Origin: Bacteroidales bacterium
GTDB taxonomy: Bacteria; Bacteroidota; Bacteroidia; Bacteroidales; VadinHA17
Length of the DNA: 5,452 nt
Direction: 5' to 3'
NCBI GenBank assembly: GCA_025455505.1
Contig: JALOMK010000173.1
Coordinates: 1 to 5,452, forward strand
Part shown: positions 1 to 5,452 of the stretch, in pieces
How positions within the stretch are numbered: position 1 is the first letter of the stretch
Layout: each line of letters starts with the position of its first letter
Position numbers and translations under genes: made by a program
Notes under the pieces: model-generated
The model's database searches: none
What the model was told of the DNA's origin: nothing
What the model saw: only the letters and a program-made list of their open reading frames with translations

Positions 1-2
1 CG

Positions 3-95
3 GTAATAATCTGGAACAACTTCATAAGGAAAGACAGGGACTATTTGAGCCTTAAGCAAAAAATCACACTTATATTTACAAGACCGGGGAGCTGA
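3..95 (+). CDS. C-terminal end of an upstream gene (partial), possibly sterol desaturase family
   Basis: An open frame enters from the left edge and runs 30 codons to a TGA at 93-95. The tail reads as a mixed basic/aromatic helix (VIIWNNFIRKDRDYL) followed by SLKQKITLIFTRPGS. The pattern W...N-F....D..SLKQK...IF..PG resembles the end of sterol desaturase / fatty acid hydroxylase superfamily proteins, which often close with a basic helix and a PG(W/S) motif, but that resemblance is from memory and rests on very few residues. The histidine boxes that would prove the family lie outside the window. The other two forward frames stop earlier (TAA at 4-6 and at 53-55), and the position upstream of a same-strand gene fits. 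It could instead be chance open sequence, so the family assignment is weak. Confidence 0.4.
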   Translation, partial: VIIWNNFIRKDRDYLSLKQKITLIFTRPGS

Positions 96-152
96 ACAGT
101 TAATAAACATCAAGCCAGGACAAAATCTGCCCCCGTACCTGCAGGAAGGGAT

Positions 153-191
153 TTCAGGCGTATATTCATGCCGGTCTGACACATGCCTGAA
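153..191. repeat. 7-bp inverted repeat in the leader of the M24 gene
   Basis: TTCAGGC at 153-159 is perfectly complementary to GCCTGAA at 185-191, with a 25-nt spacer. The arm GCCTGAA occurs again as a direct copy at 222-228, and CATGCC is directly repeated at 168-173 and 182-187. The element lies 94 bp before the peptidase start, so it could be a leader hairpin or an operator, or part of the end of the upstream transcript. No T-tract follows the right arm, so it is not a standard intrinsic terminator. The repeat itself is certain; a function is not, because 7-bp matches with long spacers arise by chance. Confidence 0.3.
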
Positions 192-284
192 CGGCTTGAA
201 AAGTGATGCAGAAAATTCTCAGCCTGAATCGCCTCATTCATCCTGAAAAGAGATAAATTAGCACTTGTATCAAGATCAGGTTTC

Positions 285-1628
285 ATGAAGAAAATATTAC
301 TTGCAGCATTTTTTTCTTTAGGTGCTGTGGCTTTAAATGCGCAATCACGCGACATAGACAAGCTCGTCCTGTCCGAAAGGGAGCAGGCGCAGCTTTACAA
401 TAAAAACCTAGAATGGAAGCTCGACAATGTGCTTCCCGGTATCATGCGTCGCGAAAAAACAGACATGTGGCTGGTGATCTGCTTTGAGAACAGCGAGGAT
501 CCTGTGTATAGAACTCTCACCACATGGCCGGGCGACAATGCGCGAAGACTTTCAATCCTTATCTTCCACGACTCCTCCTCAGGATTTAAAAAACTTTCGG
601 CAACCTGGCACGGCGGAGCAGCCTCCGGATATATGTATGAGACTATCTTCACCGACAGGAAAAGCGGGGCCGAGGCCCAGTTCACAGCCCTGGCCGATTA
701 TATCAGGAGGGCCGACCCGAAAACGATTGCCATCAGCTACCATAATGAAACAATAGACGACTTCTCGCATGCAAACGGGCTCTCACATTTTCATTACGAG
801 AAACTCATCCAGTCCCTTGATGAAAAGTACAGGCAAAGACTGGCCCCTGCAAAAAACATTATTACAGGCTGGTACGAGACCCGCACACCATGGGAAATGA
901 GCTTCTTCAGGCACATGTGCGGAATAGCGCACGACCTGATAGCTGAATTCTATTCAAACTCTGTGATAACCCCCGATGTTACAACAACAGAAGATGTTAC
1001 CTGGTGGATAGCAGAGAGGATAAAAAGGCTGAAACTCGACTACTGGTTCCTTCCCGACATAGAGATAAGGAGGTCGCAGGCAAATATCGAAAAATACGGA
1101 AAAGATGACATTGTAATACGCAGGGGCGATCTTCTTCATTGCGACGTAGGCATAAGCTATATGGGCCTTACAACCGACATGCAGTACGGAGCCTATGTTC
1201 TCCTGCCCGGGGAAACTGATGCTCCCGCAGGCTTAAGAGCCCTCCATGAAAAGGGCAAGCGGTTCCAGGAAATATGCCTTGCAGAATTCAGTGAAGGACG
1301 CACGGGAAATGAAATTCTGAAGTCTGTTCTTGAAAAGGGAAAGGCCGAGGGCCTGAATCCTGTTATGTACAGCCATCCTGTGAATTATTTCGGACATGGC
1401 TCAGGCATGACGGTCGGCGTCACCGAGAACCAGGCATGGCTTAAGGGAAGCGGTGAAAGGAAACTCTATAACAACACAAGCTATGCACTTGAGTTCAGCG
1501 TTTCAGCAGTGGTCCCCGAATGGAACAACCAGCTTGTGAGCCAGGGCTTCGAGGAGAACATAATTTTCACAGGCGGCAAGGCCTCATTCGTTGACGGACG
1601 ACAGGACAAACTATTTCTTATAAAATAA
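285..1628 (+). CDS. Secreted M24-family metallopeptidase (Xaa-Pro aminopeptidase-like)
   Basis: A 447-residue exported protein with the creatinase/prolidase pita-bread fold. Residues 1-19 form a Sec signal peptide (MKK, hydrophobic core, A-L-N-A before Q20), so the product is probably periplasmic. Residues about 48-190 match the N-terminal creatinase-like domain (RREKTDMWLVICFENSEDPVYR) and about 200-447 the catalytic domain. All five M24 metal ligands can be placed: D287 (HCDVG), D298 (TTDMQ), H371 (FGHGSG), E403 (ALEFS) and E423 (FEEN). Known family enzymes use a dinuclear metal site to hydrolyse bonds next to proline or related substrates. Oddly, the position seven residues after H371 is G378, not His, and no His is near the position of E. 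coli AMPP H243. As I recall them, Bacteroidota relatives share HGxGxTxG and a VPEW...GRQ C-terminus, so this may be a subfamily trait and the substrate may not be a proline peptide. The ATG at 285 is chosen because it gives the signal peptide and an in-frame TGA lies at 225-227 with no ATG between. No strong ribosome-binding site is seen. The next gene starts 6 nt after the stop. Confidence 0.9.
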   Translation: MKKILLAAFFSLGAVALNAQSRDIDKLVLSEREQAQLYNKNLEWKLDNVLPGIMRREKTDMWLVICFENSEDPVYRTLTTWPGDNARRLSILIFHDSSSGFKKLSATWHGGAASGYMYETIFTDRKSGAEAQFTALADYIRRADPKTIAISYHNETIDDFSHANGLSHFHYEKLIQSLDEKYRQRLAPAKNIITGWYETRTPWEMSFFRHMCGIAHDLIAEFYSNSVITPDVTTTEDVTWWIAERIKRLKLDYWFLPDIEIRRSQANIEKYGKDDIVIRRGDLLHCDVGISYMGLTTDMQYGAYVLLPGETDAPAGLRALHEKGKRFQEICLAEFSEGRTGNEILKSVLEKGKAEGLNPVMYSHPVNYFGHGSGMTVGVTENQAWLKGSGERKLYNNTSYALEFSVSAVVPEWNNQLVSQGFEENIIFTGGKASFVDGRQDKLFLIK

Positions 1629-1634
1629 CTCCGG

Positions 1635-3626
1635 ATGAATAAGTCAATTTTTCTGATCCTCACCGGGCTTGCAACGATTACTGCAGGCTGCATGAAAGGC
1701 GACAAGGTCTTCAAAGTAACCTTCGAAGGCAAACTCGGCGAAGCAGGCTGGGCTGTCAGCGACCTTAACAGCGACCTGCCTCCTGACTGGTCATCTTCGG
1801 GCTTTCTTACTTTCGAGATGAGGTCGACAAGCACACAGAGGTTCGATCTGAAACTTGTTGACTCCTCAGGTCTGAGGAGGCTTACGATACAACCCTTCCA
1901 GGGTCCCTGGGTTCGCGCTTCAATACCGCTTGTGCATTTTCAGCAGCGCAACACAAAGGGAATGGACCTCGCGGCTATAGGTAAGACGGCGAGGCCGGGA
2001 TACTGGATAGGCTTTTCGAGCCAGGTAGGACCGATAACAAATGTCGACTCAATAAAGGTGTCAATGAGGCTGCCAATTGGAAATCCAACCCTCGAAATAC
2101 GAAATGTCACTCTTAGCGCCGAACCCATGGACACTGTCTTTGGTCCCTACCCGCTGGTTGATGAATTCGGACAGTGGATTCCTGCGGAATGGCCCGGCAA
2201 GGCGAAGACGGAGGAAGAGCTGCAGAGCGCCTGGGATGCTGAAGACAAGTCCCTTGCTTCCGGAAGATTCGGGCTTTCGGAATACGGCGGCTTCGCGGGA
2301 AATAAAGCAAAGGCGACCGGCTTCTTCAGGGTCGAAAAGATAAATGATGCCTGGTGGTTCGTCGACCCTGCCGGTCATCTCTTTTATTCAGTCGGGACCA
2401 CGGGCATTGGCCCGCGTTCCGAATTTTCAAGGGTTAAGGGCAGGGAATATATATTTGCCGCCTTCCCTCCATCTGAAAAACTGCTTATCCCGGGTCAGCA
2501 GGGCGGGCAGCAGGGAAGCCGGCAGAGCAACAGCCAGGGCAACTCTCCGGGAAGTCAGCAGATCAGCAGGCAGGGCAACACACAGGTAAGTCAGCAGGCT
2601 GGCCAGCAAAACAGGCAGGGCGGACCGGTGAGCTATTCCTACTATGGATGGAACCTGTACCGCCGCTTCGGCGATGACTGGTATGAGAAATGGATGGATT
2701 TTACTTTCCGGCGCATGGACGACTGGGGCCTCAATACAATTGCAAACTGGTCGGATGCCAACCTCGGGAACCGGCACGGGAAGGCATATGTTGCAACCCT
2801 CAGAGGCTGGGGCATTGAAACAGGTCTGATGGGAATGCCCGACGTATACGACCCTGCCTGGACAAAAAGCGTTGACGAAGCGGCTGAAAGGCAGTGTGCC
2901 CCGAAAAAAAACGACCCATGGCTGCTGGGCTACTTCATTGGCAACGAACCTCCGTGGCCCCACCGCGAGACAGAACTTGTTAACCTTATCCTTAAGGGCG
3001 AGGCAACTCCAATGCATGCCGAACTAAAAAAATACCTGGAGGCCGGCGACACGCCTGAACGGAGGATAGCCTTTGTCTACGCCACCTACGAAAAATTCAT
3101 CTCAACCATAAATGCAGCCATTAAAAAACATGATCCCAACCACCTGAACCTCGGACTAAGGTTTGGAGGATCAGCGCCTGACGAGATAATAAGGGCATCG
3201 AAGGGCTTTGATGTATTCAGCTTTAATCATTACGGCTACTCGCTGAACCCGGACATGTTAAAGAGGATCTATGACATAACCGGACTCCCGATGGTGATAG
3301 GTGAATTCCATTTCGGGGTTCCTGAGCGTGGACTTGCGCCGGGCCTTGCCCAGACAATCAGCCAGGAAGAGAGAGGAGTAGCCTACAGGTATTATGTTGA
3401 AAATGCTGCCGCCCACCCTGCTGTTATAGGCACTCACTGGTTCCAGTGGATGGACCAGCCTGCAACGGGAAGGAACGACGGGGAGAACTACAACATCGGA
3501 TTTGTTGATGTTACCGACAGGCCTTACATGGAACTCATAAATGCCGCAAAGGAAACCTTCGGACGCATACACGACATCCATTCCGGGAAAGCGCCACCGG
3601 TCACAAGGGAAGCACTGAGGCAGTAA
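1635..3626 (+). CDS. Lipoprotein glycoside hydrolase, GH50-like (beta-agarase family, clan GH-A)
   Basis: A 663-residue probable lipoprotein. Residues 1-18 are a signal peptide ending in a lipobox-like I-T-A-G before C19, the likely lipidated residue. Residues about 24-163 are beta-rich and look like the carbohydrate-binding-like N-terminal sandwich of GH50 enzymes. The catalytic (beta/alpha)8 region runs from about 168 to 645. Supporting motifs are WWFVDPAGHLFYSVGTTGIG (240-259), NLYRRFGDDWYEKW (340-353), NWSDANLG (371-378), YFIGNEPPW (433-441, proposed acid/base E438), GEFHFGVPERG (556-566, proposed nucleophile E557), and HWFQWMDQPATGR with DGENYNIGFVDVTDRPY (601-631). The last three are typical of GH50, whose characterised members cut beta-1,4 bonds in agarose or agaro-oligosaccharides as retaining enzymes. 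Substrate here is inferred only; no other agarolytic genes are visible, so another beta-galactoside-type glycan is possible. Residues 287-330 are an unusual Q/S/G/N-rich insertion. The gene lies 6 nt behind the M24 peptidase and is probably cotranscribed and translationally linked. Confidence 0.85.
   Translation: MNKSIFLILTGLATITAGCMKGDKVFKVTFEGKLGEAGWAVSDLNSDLPPDWSSSGFLTFEMRSTSTQRFDLKLVDSSGLRRLTIQPFQGPWVRASIPLVHFQQRNTKGMDLAAIGKTARPGYWIGFSSQVGPITNVDSIKVSMRLPIGNPTLEIRNVTLSAEPMDTVFGPYPLVDEFGQWIPAEWPGKAKTEEELQSAWDAEDKSLASGRFGLSEYGGFAGNKAKATGFFRVEKINDAWWFVDPAGHLFYSVGTTGIGPRSEFSRVKGREYIFAAFPPSEKLLIPGQQGGQQGSRQSNSQGNSPGSQQISRQGNTQVSQQAGQQNRQGGPVSYSYYGWNLYRRFGDDWYEKWMDFTFRRMDDWGLNTIANWSDANLGNRHGKAYVATLRGWGIETGLMGMPDVYDPAWTKSVDEAAERQCAPKKNDPWLLGYFIGNEPPWPHRETELVNLILKGEATPMHAELKKYLEAGDTPERRIAFVYATYEKFISTINAAIKKHDPNHLNLGLRFGGSAPDEIIRASKGFDVFSFNHYGYSLNPDMLKRIYDITGLPMVIGEFHFGVPERGLAPGLAQTISQEERGVAYRYYVENAAAHPAVIGTHWFQWMDQPATGRNDGENYNIGFVDVTDRPYMELINAAKETFGRIHDIHSGKAPPVTREALRQ
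2493..2624 (+). repeat. Q/S/G/N-rich low-complexity tandem insertion inside the GH50-like gene
   Basis: These bases encode residues 287-330 of the hydrolase and consist almost only of Gln, Ser, Gly, Asn and Arg codons. Two GQQG units (287-290 and 291-294) are followed by two related blocks beginning SRQSNSQ (295) and SRQGNTQ (311), each leading into an SQQ triplet, and the tract ends NRQGG. At the DNA level CAGGGCAAC, AGTCAGCAG and AGGCAGGGC each recur, which points to growth by replication slippage or unequal exchange. The frame is kept and conserved hydrolase motifs continue on both sides, so it looks like an in-frame disordered loop rather than a break in the gene. Confidence 0.85.
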
Positions 3627-3773
3627 ATGCAGTAGCTTATCGGGCCGGGAAGGAAAAGAATCAGGAAGTCCGGAAAGCAGTATGAGGATAATTGACTTCA
3701 GGCACTTGGTGCAGCCAGGGAACTAAAACCGGATCTCGTGGAATAAAGTGCAGTATAGACACTTAAAACCTGT

Positions 3774-5339
3774 ATGATGGATCTTAATAAAAATGAAAAG
3801 GCGGCCGGCTTCCTGACACTAATAAGGATAGTCGTCGGGTGGCATTTCCTGTACGAGGGCCTTGCCAAGCTCTTCAATCCCGGCTGGTCTTCAGCAGCCT
3901 TCCTGATGGAATCGAAGTGGCTCCTCGCCGGATTCTTTCACTGGCTGGCGGCAGATCCCGGCAGACTTGCACTCACTGATTTCATCAACACCTGGGGACT
4001 TATCCTCATAGGTCTTGCCTTATTCACAGGCATTCTCACAAAGATCTCAGCGCTCGCCGGCTCGGCAATGCTGCTGATGTTCTATATTGCCAGTCCTCCG
4101 TTCATCGAATCATCGATAGCCACGGCAAGCCATTTTTACATAATCAACTATAACATAATTGAGGCTGTTCTCCTTATAACAATAGCCGCACTTCCGGCTG
4201 GTTACCTCTGGGGACTGGGCCGGCTGTGGGCTGTGTACCGTGCGCGAAAGAAGGAAAAGCAGTTCCCTTCTGCCGATAACCACGAAAGGCTCGAAGGGGT
4301 CGACACTTCAAGAAGGGAACTGATTAAAAACCTTGCAATTTTGCCGCTTTTCGGGGGAGTGTTCTTCGGCATGGCAAGAAAAAGAGGCTGGATAAGCTTC
4401 GAGGAGGAAAACCTGGCGCCACAGGCTGATGCAGTTTCATCTGCTTCCCTCATGTCAGCAAAAAAAATCGACATAAGGGAATTAAAGGAAAAAGTGCCTG
4501 CCGGAACCGTGGGCAAAGTGAAAATGAGCAGGATAATGGCAGGAGGAAACCTGATAAGCGGCTTCGCACATGCACGCGACCTGATCTATGTGTCGCCCCT
4601 TCTGAAAACCTATTTCACCGATGAAAAGGTAATTGAAACCCTCTGGCTCTGCGAGGCCTGCGGGATAAACACAGCCGTCCTGCGGACAGACGAAAACACA
4701 ATCAGGATACTTGAAAAATACTGGAAACGCGGGGGCAAGATCCAGTGGCTGGCTCAGACTTACCCTAAGGGGCAGGATATAACGAACATAAAAACAGCCG
4801 TCGACAAAGGAGCCATGGGAGCCTTTGTGATGGGAAACATTGCAGACCAGGCAGTGTTTGAGAAAAGGATGCAGGACATAGTTACACCCGTGGAATACAT
4901 TAGAAGCCAGGGACTGATTGCCGGGGTTGCAGGTCACTCGATAACTGTTCCGAAGAGTTGCAGGGATACCGGCCTTAAGGTTGACTTCTACATGAAGACC
5001 TTCCACAGCAACAAGTACTGGTCAGCGACAGAAACCGATCCTTCCGATCCCTACCTTCCGAAAGACGGCAGGCAGCATCACGAGGCCCATGATAACATCT
5101 GGTGCATGAACGACTCAGAGGTAGCTGAGTTTTTCAGGACAGACAGCACACCATGGATTGCATACAAGGTACTGGCGGCAGGGGCAATAAAACCGGAGGC
5201 AGGCCTCAGGCATGCCTTCAGTTCAGGCGCCGACTTCGTATGCCTCGGGATGTTTGATTTCCAGGTTATCGAAAACGCGAATATTGCATCCAGCCTTCTC
5301 AGCTCTCCGCTTCAAAGGGAGAGGCAGTGGTACGCCTGA
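3774..5339 (+). CDS. DoxX-family membrane protein fused through a Tat-like segment to an uncharacterised TIM-barrel-like domain
   Basis: A 521-residue two-part protein. Residues about 10-150 are a DoxX-type four-helix membrane module: hydrophobic stretches near 12-30, 72-88, 91-108 and 126-146, with the family-like GWHFLYEGLAKLFNPGW (22-38). A basic linker (YRARKKEK, 155-162) predicts a cytosolic side after helix four. Next comes S-R-R-E-L-I-K (179-185) followed by a 15-residue hydrophobic run (187-201), matching a Tat signal (SRRxFLK) placed inside the chain. Residues about 242-521 look like a TIM barrel with aldo/keto-reductase-like opening (VKMSRIMAGGNLISG) and distinctive motifs AGHSITVPKSC (386-396), DFYMKTFHSNKYWSA (404-418), HDNIWCMN (439-446), PWIAYKVLAAGAI (460-472) and GADFVCLGMFDFQ (485-497). 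I recognise this pattern from uncharacterised proteins but know of no proven reaction. DoxX proteins elsewhere are linked to quinone or thiol redox membrane complexes; a redox role here is inference. Start: M1 at 3774 or M2 at 3777; an in-frame TAG at 3756-3758 rules out a longer form. It lies 147 bp after the hydrolase gene on the same strand; cotranscription is possible but unproven. Confidence 0.85.
   Translation: MMDLNKNEKAAGFLTLIRIVVGWHFLYEGLAKLFNPGWSSAAFLMESKWLLAGFFHWLAADPGRLALTDFINTWGLILIGLALFTGILTKISALAGSAMLLMFYIASPPFIESSIATASHFYIINYNIIEAVLLITIAALPAGYLWGLGRLWAVYRARKKEKQFPSADNHERLEGVDTSRRELIKNLAILPLFGGVFFGMARKRGWISFEEENLAPQADAVSSASLMSAKKIDIRELKEKVPAGTVGKVKMSRIMAGGNLISGFAHARDLIYVSPLLKTYFTDEKVIETLWLCEACGINTAVLRTDENTIRILEKYWKRGGKIQWLAQTYPKGQDITNIKTAVDKGAMGAFVMGNIADQAVFEKRMQDIVTPVEYIRSQGLIAGVAGHSITVPKSCRDTGLKVDFYMKTFHSNKYWSATETDPSDPYLPKDGRQHHEAHDNIWCMNDSEVAEFFRTDSTPWIAYKVLAAGAIKPEAGLRHAFSSGADFVCLGMFDFQVIENANIASSLLSSPLQRERQWYA
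4308..4376 (+). other. Internal Tat-like twin-arginine motif and hydrophobic segment
   Basis: These bases encode residues 179-201 of the DoxX fusion. S179-R180-R181-E182-L183-I184-K185 agrees with the Tat consensus S-R-R-x-F-L-K, with conservative Leu and Ile for Phe and Leu. A moderately hydrophobic, glycine-containing run (LAILPLFGGVFFGMA) follows, as in Tat signals, and then RKRG. No clear A-x-A cleavage site follows directly, so an uncleaved anchor is more likely than a removed signal. If used, it would place the C-terminal domain outside the cytoplasm. The motif is plain in the sequence; export through Tat is inferred. Confidence 0.55.
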
Positions 5340-5343
5340 AAAT

Positions 5344-5452
5344 TCATTCAACAGCGACAAAACGTGCCAGGGGTGCCATCCTGGCTTTGTTAAGAGTGAG
5401 GGTGTCGCCGTAAAGCGAATAATTATCGGCTTCTTCAAATACCCTGAGGAAA
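5344..5452 (-). CDS. META-domain (HslJ-like) protein, C-terminal end only (partial)
   Basis: Reading the minus strand from the right edge gives 35 codons ending at a TGA (5346-5344). The tail includes FLRVFEEADNYSLYGDTLTL followed by NKARMAPLARFVAVE. This fits the end of the META/DUF306 domain (HslJ family), where a helix is followed by Y-x-(I/L)-x-G-D-x-L-T-L and a last strand ending in A-R-F-x-A-V. Such proteins are usually small lipoproteins or periplasmic proteins; HslJ in E. coli is linked to heat shock and novobiocin resistance. Only the last third or less of a domain is present and the start lies outside the window, so localisation and any fused domains are unknown. The gene converges on the DoxX fusion with 4 nt between stop codons. 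Confidence 0.75.
   Translation of the reverse strand, partial: FLRVFEEADNYSLYGDTLTLNKARMAPLARFVAVE
5366..5391 (+). terminator. Candidate intrinsic terminator for the plus-strand genes
   Basis: GCCAGG (5366-5371) pairs perfectly with CCTGGC (5380-5385) across an 8-nt loop, and TTTGTT follows at once (5386-5391). It begins 27 nt after the stop codon of the DoxX fusion, as expected for a rho-independent terminator. An A-rich stretch (5356-5362) on the other side makes it partly symmetrical, but it lies inside the coding sequence of the convergent META gene, where termination on the minus strand would cut that message short. The stem is short (6 bp) and its bases also encode protein, so chance is a real alternative. 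Confidence 0.35.

Noticed and set aside
71..78. TATATTTA as a Bacteroidota -7 element (TAnnTTTG), with TTTG at 44-47 as its partner
   Set aside because: One mismatch in the -7 box, a spacer of 23 nt that is longer than the usual ~19-21, and the pair lies inside the end of the likely upstream coding frame.
138..145. CCTGCAGG 8-bp palindrome in the leader
   Set aside because: A single palindrome of this length without flanking symmetry or a second copy is not evidence for an operator.
254..261. TAAATTAG as a -7 element for the M24 gene
   Set aside because: One mismatch to TAnnTTTG and no TTTG or TTG at the proper distance upstream, so it is not better than chance in A/T-rich sequence.
110..361. 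Minus-strand open frame of 83 codons covering the leader and the start of the M24 gene
   Set aside because: It overlaps the signal peptide codons of a well-supported gene, shows no recognisable domain, and its sequence is what the reverse frame of this region would give.
2427..3017. Minus-strand open frame of 196 codons opposite the GH50-like gene
   Set aside because: Its Leu/Ala-rich part is simply the complement of the CAG-rich repeat tract, and conserved hydrolase motifs on the plus strand explain the region fully.
3627..3773. Possible promoter or small gene between the hydrolase and the DoxX fusion (TTGACT at 3692-3697; ATG at 3682 with 14 codons)
   Set aside because: TTGACT has no -10-like box at 16-18 nt, E. 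coli-type promoters are not expected in Bacteroidota, and the 14-codon frame has no support.
4482..5006. Minus-strand open frame of 174 codons opposite the DoxX fusion
   Set aside because: Composition is shadow-like (rich in Cys, His and Val without motifs) and the plus-strand protein is continuous and motif-bearing across it.
5303..5323. CTCTCC / GGAGAG hairpin near the end of the DoxX fusion gene as a terminator
   Set aside because: It lies before the stop codon, has a 9-nt loop and no T-tract after it; it probably reflects codon content only.
5223..5438. Minus-strand open frame of 71 codons at the right end
   Set aside because: It overlaps the conserved end of the DoxX fusion and is in a different frame from the META-domain tail, which has clear family resemblance.

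Overview
The window looks like part of a Bacteroidota (Bacteroidetes) chromosome, probably an uncultured or environmental Bacteroidales-like lineage. The main reasons are the gene content (an exported M24 peptidase with a signal peptide ending in N-A|Q, a lipoprotein glycoside hydrolase, a DoxX membrane protein, a META-domain tail), the lack of clear Shine-Dalgarno sequences before any of the three complete genes, and heavy use of AGG/AGA (Arg) and ATA (Ile) codons at a roughly balanced GC content. The lineage is inferred; the window has no rRNA or marker gene.

Layout: (1) 3-95 (+), a probable last ~30 codons of an upstream gene, possibly a sterol-desaturase-family membrane enzyme. (2) 96-284, a 189-bp leader with a spaced 7-bp inverted repeat and no convincing promoter. 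(3) 285-1628 (+), a secreted M24-fold metallopeptidase that keeps all five metal ligands but lacks the two histidines that usually flank the M24 active site. (4) 1635-3626 (+), only 6 nt downstream and almost certainly cotranscribed: a lipoprotein glycoside hydrolase of clan GH-A, most like GH50 (beta-agarase family), with a 44-residue Gln/Ser/Gly/Asn-rich tandem insertion in the catalytic domain. (5) 3627-3773, a 147-bp gap with no recognisable element. (6) 3774-5339 (+), a fused protein: four-helix DoxX module, basic cytosolic linker, internal Tat-like twin-arginine segment, and an uncharacterised TIM-barrel-like C-terminal domain. (7) 5344-5452 (-), the C-terminal end of a convergent META-domain (HslJ-like) gene only 4 nt from the DoxX-fusion stop. 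A GC-rich hairpin with a T-tract lies inside it and may terminate the plus-strand transcript.

How they may work together: the peptidase is predicted to be periplasmic, the GH50-like enzyme is lipid-anchored to a membrane, and the DoxX fusion sits in the inner membrane with its C-terminal domain possibly outside the cytoplasm. All three are therefore envelope proteins, and the first two form a tight gene pair. No SusC/SusD, sulfatase, regulator, transposase, CRISPR array, tRNA or rRNA is visible, so a polysaccharide utilisation locus cannot be claimed from this window alone. The least ordinary items are the DoxX/Tat/TIM-barrel fusion and the low-complexity insertion in the GH50-like catalytic domain.
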